Shown here in pieces: positions 5,650-8,323 of a DNA stretch of 8,323 bases. Numbering within the stretch: position 1 is the first letter of the stretch; each line of letters starts with the position of its first letter. Source of the stretch: Chloroflexota bacterium (GTDB taxonomy: Bacteria; Chloroflexota; Dehalococcoidia; SHYB01); contig JACQEE010000196.1 of assembly GCA_016200725.1 (NCBI GenBank), positions 1-8,323 of the forward strand, read 5' to 3'. The position numbers and the translations under genes were made by a program. The notes beneath the pieces are model-generated. The model made no database searches. It saw nothing but the letters and a program-made list of their open reading frames with translations, and was not told the DNA's origin.

Positions 5650-7498
5650 TGTTACCGTTCCCGCCCGGCGCGTCAGCCCGCCGAGCGAGAGGCCTGTGCC
5701 TCCAATCCTTCAGGCCCGGCGCTTGGCTGCTGCCTGGCCCGCCTATGGGGAAGCGCACTGCGTCGCGGAAGTCGAATCCGCCAGGTCGCGAGATGAAGAC
5801 CTCGGTCTGCCATCCGCCGGCGATACTCAACAGCACGTTGTCGGCCACATAGCGGCCGCCACCCACGTTCTGTGCCGTGACAGGCGTAGACCCGAGGTCC
5901 TTGTCGAGATAGGTCAACGTCAGGCGGACATCCGTCGCATTGGCGACACGCGTACCCCCGGCTCTCGTGCGCACGGTTAGCATGAGCGTGTTCGGGCCAA
6001 GTTGCGCTGGCTTGATGTCCAGCGTGTATACCAGGTCGCCCGAATTCGTGATGTTGGAGTCCAGGCGAAGCGCCCCGCAGTTCTGCTCGCGTGCATGCGC
6101 CGTCCGCGCCGGCTCGAGGCTCGTCATCCAGCCGGCAGCGAGCACGACCAGTACGATCAGCACGGCCTCGCCTGCGACCAAGACGCGGAGCATGTTGCCT
6201 GCGCTCGCGTCACCCGCCAGGCGCTTGCTTATCCACTTCGGGTTCAATGCGCCCAGCACGAGCAGCGGGACGACCAGCGCAACCTTCGCAATGAGCGCGA
6301 GGCCATACGGTTGCGTCGACGCGCCGACGGACGAAACCTGCGCCCACGAATTGTAGAGGCCGCTCACCAGAATGGCAGCGACGCTGATCGTTGCCAGCCG
6401 GGAGAATCTCGGCACCAGCGCGGCGAGGAACTCTCGCCTCGGACGCTCCACGAGCCGCGATAACGCGACCGGGACAACTAGCACCAGATAGAGGAGCCCG
6501 CCTCCCCAGACCGAAGCGCTCAGAAGGTGGATGAAGTCGGACATCACAGCGGGGCCATGCACTTCCGCGATCGCGGCGCCGTGACTGGAAAGGCTGAACG
6601 TCAGCAGCGCTACCACACTGGCTACGAGGGCAAGCGAGCGTAGCCTGTCCGCCATCTCGCGTTTCGCAGCCGACTCGACTCGCGAAGCCACACCGAGCGC
6701 GAGTAGCGCGACACCGAAACAACCCATTCTCCAGATCCACCACTTGCCGTAGGAGGTATGTATGAGGAACGTCTTGAGCGGCGCACCCAGCGTGCGATAC
6801 CAGTCTTTATCGGTGACCACTCCGGCTTGGTTCATCAGCAGGGCCACTGAAGCAATGATGAACAAGGCCGCAGTGCACCAGAGAAGGAGCGAGACTCGGG
6901 ACAAGAGTTTGGCTCTCGCCTGCTCGAAGTGTTTGCGCTTCGTATTGGCAGTGAGTACTGGCTCGAGGATGAGCAGTCGGAACGCGATGCCGCCCACGAT
7001 GGCCATCGCACCGATGAGCACGGCCCAGCGCAGGTATGGCTGCCCCTGAGATTGCAGCAGCGGCGGCTTGCTTTGCGCTGTCTGCGGCGCCACCGCGACC
7101 TGCACGCCAATCCCAAAGGCGTACGAGCTGCGAATCGCATGGCCATCCACGTCAGAGGTGTTGTGCCAGACGACGGTATAGGTGCCGTCAGGCAAGGAAG
7201 GCAGCGTGACCCACATCGTCATGCTGTTCGCCGGGTCAGCGATCGCATCCTTGTTGTCGACCTGCTTCCCCTGAGCGTTGAGCACCTGTATGCCGCTCAA
7301 CGACGGCGCGATGGCCTCGCTGAAGTGCAGCGTAACGCGCGTCGGCGAGGTGGTCAGCGAGGCGTTGGGCGTTGGATCCGCTGTGACCAAGTTTGCGTGG
7401 GCAAGCGCTGCCGGCGTAGCGAAGGGCAAGGCAAAGACGAGCGCGACAGCCAGAAAGGCTATCAACGCCAACCGCCGCACACTTCGTTCACGTCGCAT
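5372..7498 (-). CDS. copCD: CopC-CopD fusion with C-terminal YtkA/FixH-like domain; 3' end probably frameshifted
   Basis: Copper-handling membrane protein; the open frame is 708 residues. The ATG at 7498 is preceded by CGGGAG 7 nt upstream. A signal peptide (1-33) ends in AALA, so His34 becomes mature residue 1, as in CopC. The CopC domain (34-132) keeps the Cu(II) ligands: His34 plus Asp118 and His120 in TSDVDGHAIRSSY. A CopD domain of about eight membrane helices follows (156-460), with His314 and His324 in VHGPAVMSDFIHLLSASVWG. A YtkA/FixH-like extracellular domain covers about 476-586. CopC is thought to bind periplasmic copper and CopD to pass it inward. The last roughly 110 residues, after about 595 (QAPG), are Arg/Pro-rich and run antisense-like over the cytochrome gene in another frame. 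They are probably not native: a one-base insertion between 5713 and 5742 would explain loss of a TGA at 5712-5710. Confidence 0.88.
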   Translation of the reverse strand: MRRERSVRRLALIAFLAVALVFALPFATPAALAHANLVTADPTPNASLTTSPTRVTLHFSEAIAPSLSGIQVLNAQGKQVDNKDAIADPANSMTMWVTLPSLPDGTYTVVWHNTSDVDGHAIRSSYAFGIGVQVAVAPQTAQSKPPLLQSQGQPYLRWAVLIGAMAIVGGIAFRLLILEPVLTANTKRKHFEQARAKLLSRVSLLLWCTAALFIIASVALLMNQAGVVTDKDWYRTLGAPLKTFLIHTSYGKWWIWRMGCFGVALLALGVASRVESAAKREMADRLRSLALVASVVALLTFSLSSHGAAIAEVHGPAVMSDFIHLLSASVWGGGLLYLVLVVPVALSRLVERPRREFLAALVPRFSRLATISVAAILVSGLYNSWAQVSSVGASTQPYGLALIAKVALVVPLLVLGALNPKWISKRLAGDASAGNMLRVLVAGEAVLIVLVVLAAGWMTSLEPARTAHAREQNCGALRLDSNITNSGDLVYTLDIKPAQLGPNTLMLTVRTRAGGTRVANATDVRLTLTYLDKDLGSTPVTAQNVGGGRYVADNVLLSIAGGWQTEVFISRPGGFDFRDAVRFPIGGPGSSQAPGLKDWRHRPLARRADAPGGNGNNVDGRRRIWRRPRVPGHRLLQRRGGESERQPHRADGGLHRSRQGSVYAELHGMPRRERDRRWAASSEAGPATAEPRHPRAAASRESVVRLHP

Positions 7499-7516
7499 AT
7501 GAGCGCTCCCGCGCGG

Positions 7517-7549
7517 AAGCCGTCCCCGGAAGCCTTCCGGGGACGGCTT
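7517..7549. terminator. Perfect 15-bp hairpin between the first two cluster genes
   Basis: AAGCCGTCCCCGGAA (7517-7531) and its exact reverse complement (7535-7549) are separated by 3 nt. The hairpin sits in the 66-bp gap between the stop of the 7565-8191 gene and the copCD start. On the minus-strand mRNA it is followed by CCGCGCGG rather than a U-run, so it is not a canonical rho-independent terminator. On the plus strand only TTT follows. It may be a partial terminator, or an RNA stabiliser that makes the first gene's message more abundant than the rest. The copCD ribosome-binding site begins only a few bases after it. Confidence 0.65.
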
Positions 7550-7564
7550 TGCTGACGCGAGGCC

Positions 7565-8191
7565 CTATTTTTTACGAGCGGTAACGAGTGCTCCGCCTGC
7601 GGCTACCAAACCGAGGGCGCCAATGACAATGCCAATGACACCGATGGTCTTGGCCGAAGAGGCGTCGTCGGAAGCGCTCTGCCCCTGGGCTGCAGCGCTC
7701 TGCACCACACCCTGCAGTTCGCGCACTTGCGGGACTACTTGCGGGAACTGGATGTCTGAGATCGGCTCGATGTTCCCAAACTTGTCGCCCGAAGTGAACG
7801 TCTGGTCGATGGCGTTACCTTCGAGGGTCCCCTTGAAGTGGAAACTGTACTGGCCAGTCAAGACAGGCACGATGTCCGCGGTGTAATGGCCGGCGTCATT
7901 GAAGATGCCGCGAATGGCGAACGTCTTCGCCGTGTTCGACGGCGTGTAGGTGATGTCCACTTTCAAGGTCTGGTCCGCTCCAGTCACTGCACTCTTGTCG
8001 CTAGTGTGCGTGATGCGCAGGTCAACCCCGTTCTTTTCTCCCTCGAACGACGGCTCGACGATCCAGCCGACGACGAAGTGGTAATTCCCTACGTCGCGCT
8101 GCTCGTGAGCGAAGACGCTGGTGGTGCTTGCTGCTATCGCCCCTATAAGCGCAATGGCAACGCAGAAACGCATAGCAAGATGCAATCTCAT
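7565..8191 (-). CDS. Secreted, membrane-anchored protein of unknown function, mature N-terminal His
   Basis: Predicted envelope protein of 208 residues; I do not recognise a characterised family. The ATG at 8191 has AAGGGAG 7 nt upstream. A signal peptide (1-28) ends SVFA, so the mature protein would begin HEQRDVGNYHFVVGW, with His29 as residue 1. The region to about 150 is beta-rich (VDLRITH, TLKVDITYTP, GHYTADIVPVLTGQYSFHFKG) and looks Ig-like, similar in style to CopC and YtkA domains. Further His residues are 38, 62, 102 and 118; there are no Cys after the signal peptide. A short Ala/Ser/Gln-rich, helix-prone stalk (about 153-180) leads to one membrane helix (183-204) ending in ARKK, so the domain faces outward. 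It is first in the likely four-gene operon, and the hairpin at 7517-7549 follows it. Copper binding is inferred from the N-terminal His and the neighbouring copCD. Confidence 0.8.
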   Translation of the reverse strand: MRLHLAMRFCVAIALIGAIAASTTSVFAHEQRDVGNYHFVVGWIVEPSFEGEKNGVDLRITHTSDKSAVTGADQTLKVDITYTPSNTAKTFAIRGIFNDAGHYTADIVPVLTGQYSFHFKGTLEGNAIDQTFTSGDKFGNIEPISDIQFPQVVPQVRELQGVVQSAAAQGQSASDDASSAKTIGVIGIVIGALGLVAAGGALVTARKK

Positions 8192-8217
8192 GTGATGACT
8201 CCCTTCGAGACCTTGAT

Positions 8218-8241
8218 GGCTCGCGCAGAGGTACGCGAGCC
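8218..8241 (-). promoter_or_regulatory. 8-bp inverted repeat in the leader of the first cluster gene
   Basis: GGCTCGCG (8218-8225) and CGCGAGCC (8234-8241) are exact reverse complements around an 8-nt spacer, 27 bp before the ATG at 8191. It could be an operator for a dimeric repressor or a leader hairpin in the mRNA. No U-run follows on the minus strand, so a plain terminator is unlikely. It does not match the CopY or CsoR operator patterns I know. No convincing -35/-10 pair is visible between it and the right edge. Confidence 0.45.
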
Positions 8242-8323
8242 TGTGGTTGTGACACGCCGACGGGGAGTCAGGGTCGCGGCGGGAGATGGGGGACGGCGAG
8301 GAATGGGTCGAAAGGCGCCTGAG

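Noticed and set aside
1..8323. CRISPR array, tRNA, rRNA, insertion sequence or phage genes
   Set aside because: No regularly spaced direct repeats, cloverleaf-like segments, transposase motifs or phage proteins were found on either strand.

Overview
The window reads as part of a high-GC bacterial chromosome. Coding is dense on both strands, third positions are strongly G/C, and GTG or TTG starts are likely for two or three genes. The mix of a ValS with the [10 protein letters not shown] signature, a thiolase-like/DUF35 pair, secreted Ig-like proteins and a CopC-CopD fusion fits a Chloroflexota-type genome (possibly Dehalococcoidia). That placement is inferred from gene style only. No rRNA, tRNA, CRISPR array, transposase or phage gene was seen.

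Left part (1-960). The 5' end of valS runs off the left edge on the minus strand. A 232-bp divergent intergenic region separates it from a small winged-helix regulator on the plus strand (426-776). A GC-rich, hairpin-forming spacer follows.

Central metabolic part (860-4560). Two plus-strand oxidoreductases come first: a D-2-hydroxyacid dehydrogenase (929-1960) and a classical SDR (2138-2935). They are separated by 177 bp carrying two copies of a short palindromic repeat. Facing the SDR, with only 19 bp between stop codons, is a minus-strand pair: a thiolase-superfamily protein (SCP2/Ltp2-like) and its DUF35 zinc-ribbon/OB-fold partner, 2 bp apart. In known systems such pairs form a complex acting on acyl-CoA substrates. 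The thiolase has a recognisable promoter placed so close to its ATG that the mRNA should be almost leaderless.

Right part (4613-8191). Four minus-strand genes form a likely operon for envelope copper or redox handling. In transcription order they are a membrane-anchored secreted protein of unknown function, a CopC-CopD-YtkA/FixH-like fusion, a membrane-anchored c-type cytochrome, and a FixH/YtkA-like membrane protein. Three of the four have a histidine at or next to the predicted signal-peptidase cleavage site. This is the arrangement CopC uses for Cu(II) and that histidine-brace copper proteins use. A perfect 15-bp hairpin separates the first gene from copCD. The copCD reading frame appears to lose its natural stop through a one-base shift and then runs over the cytochrome gene. 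The N-terminal-His copper/cytochrome cassette is the most interesting part of the window.
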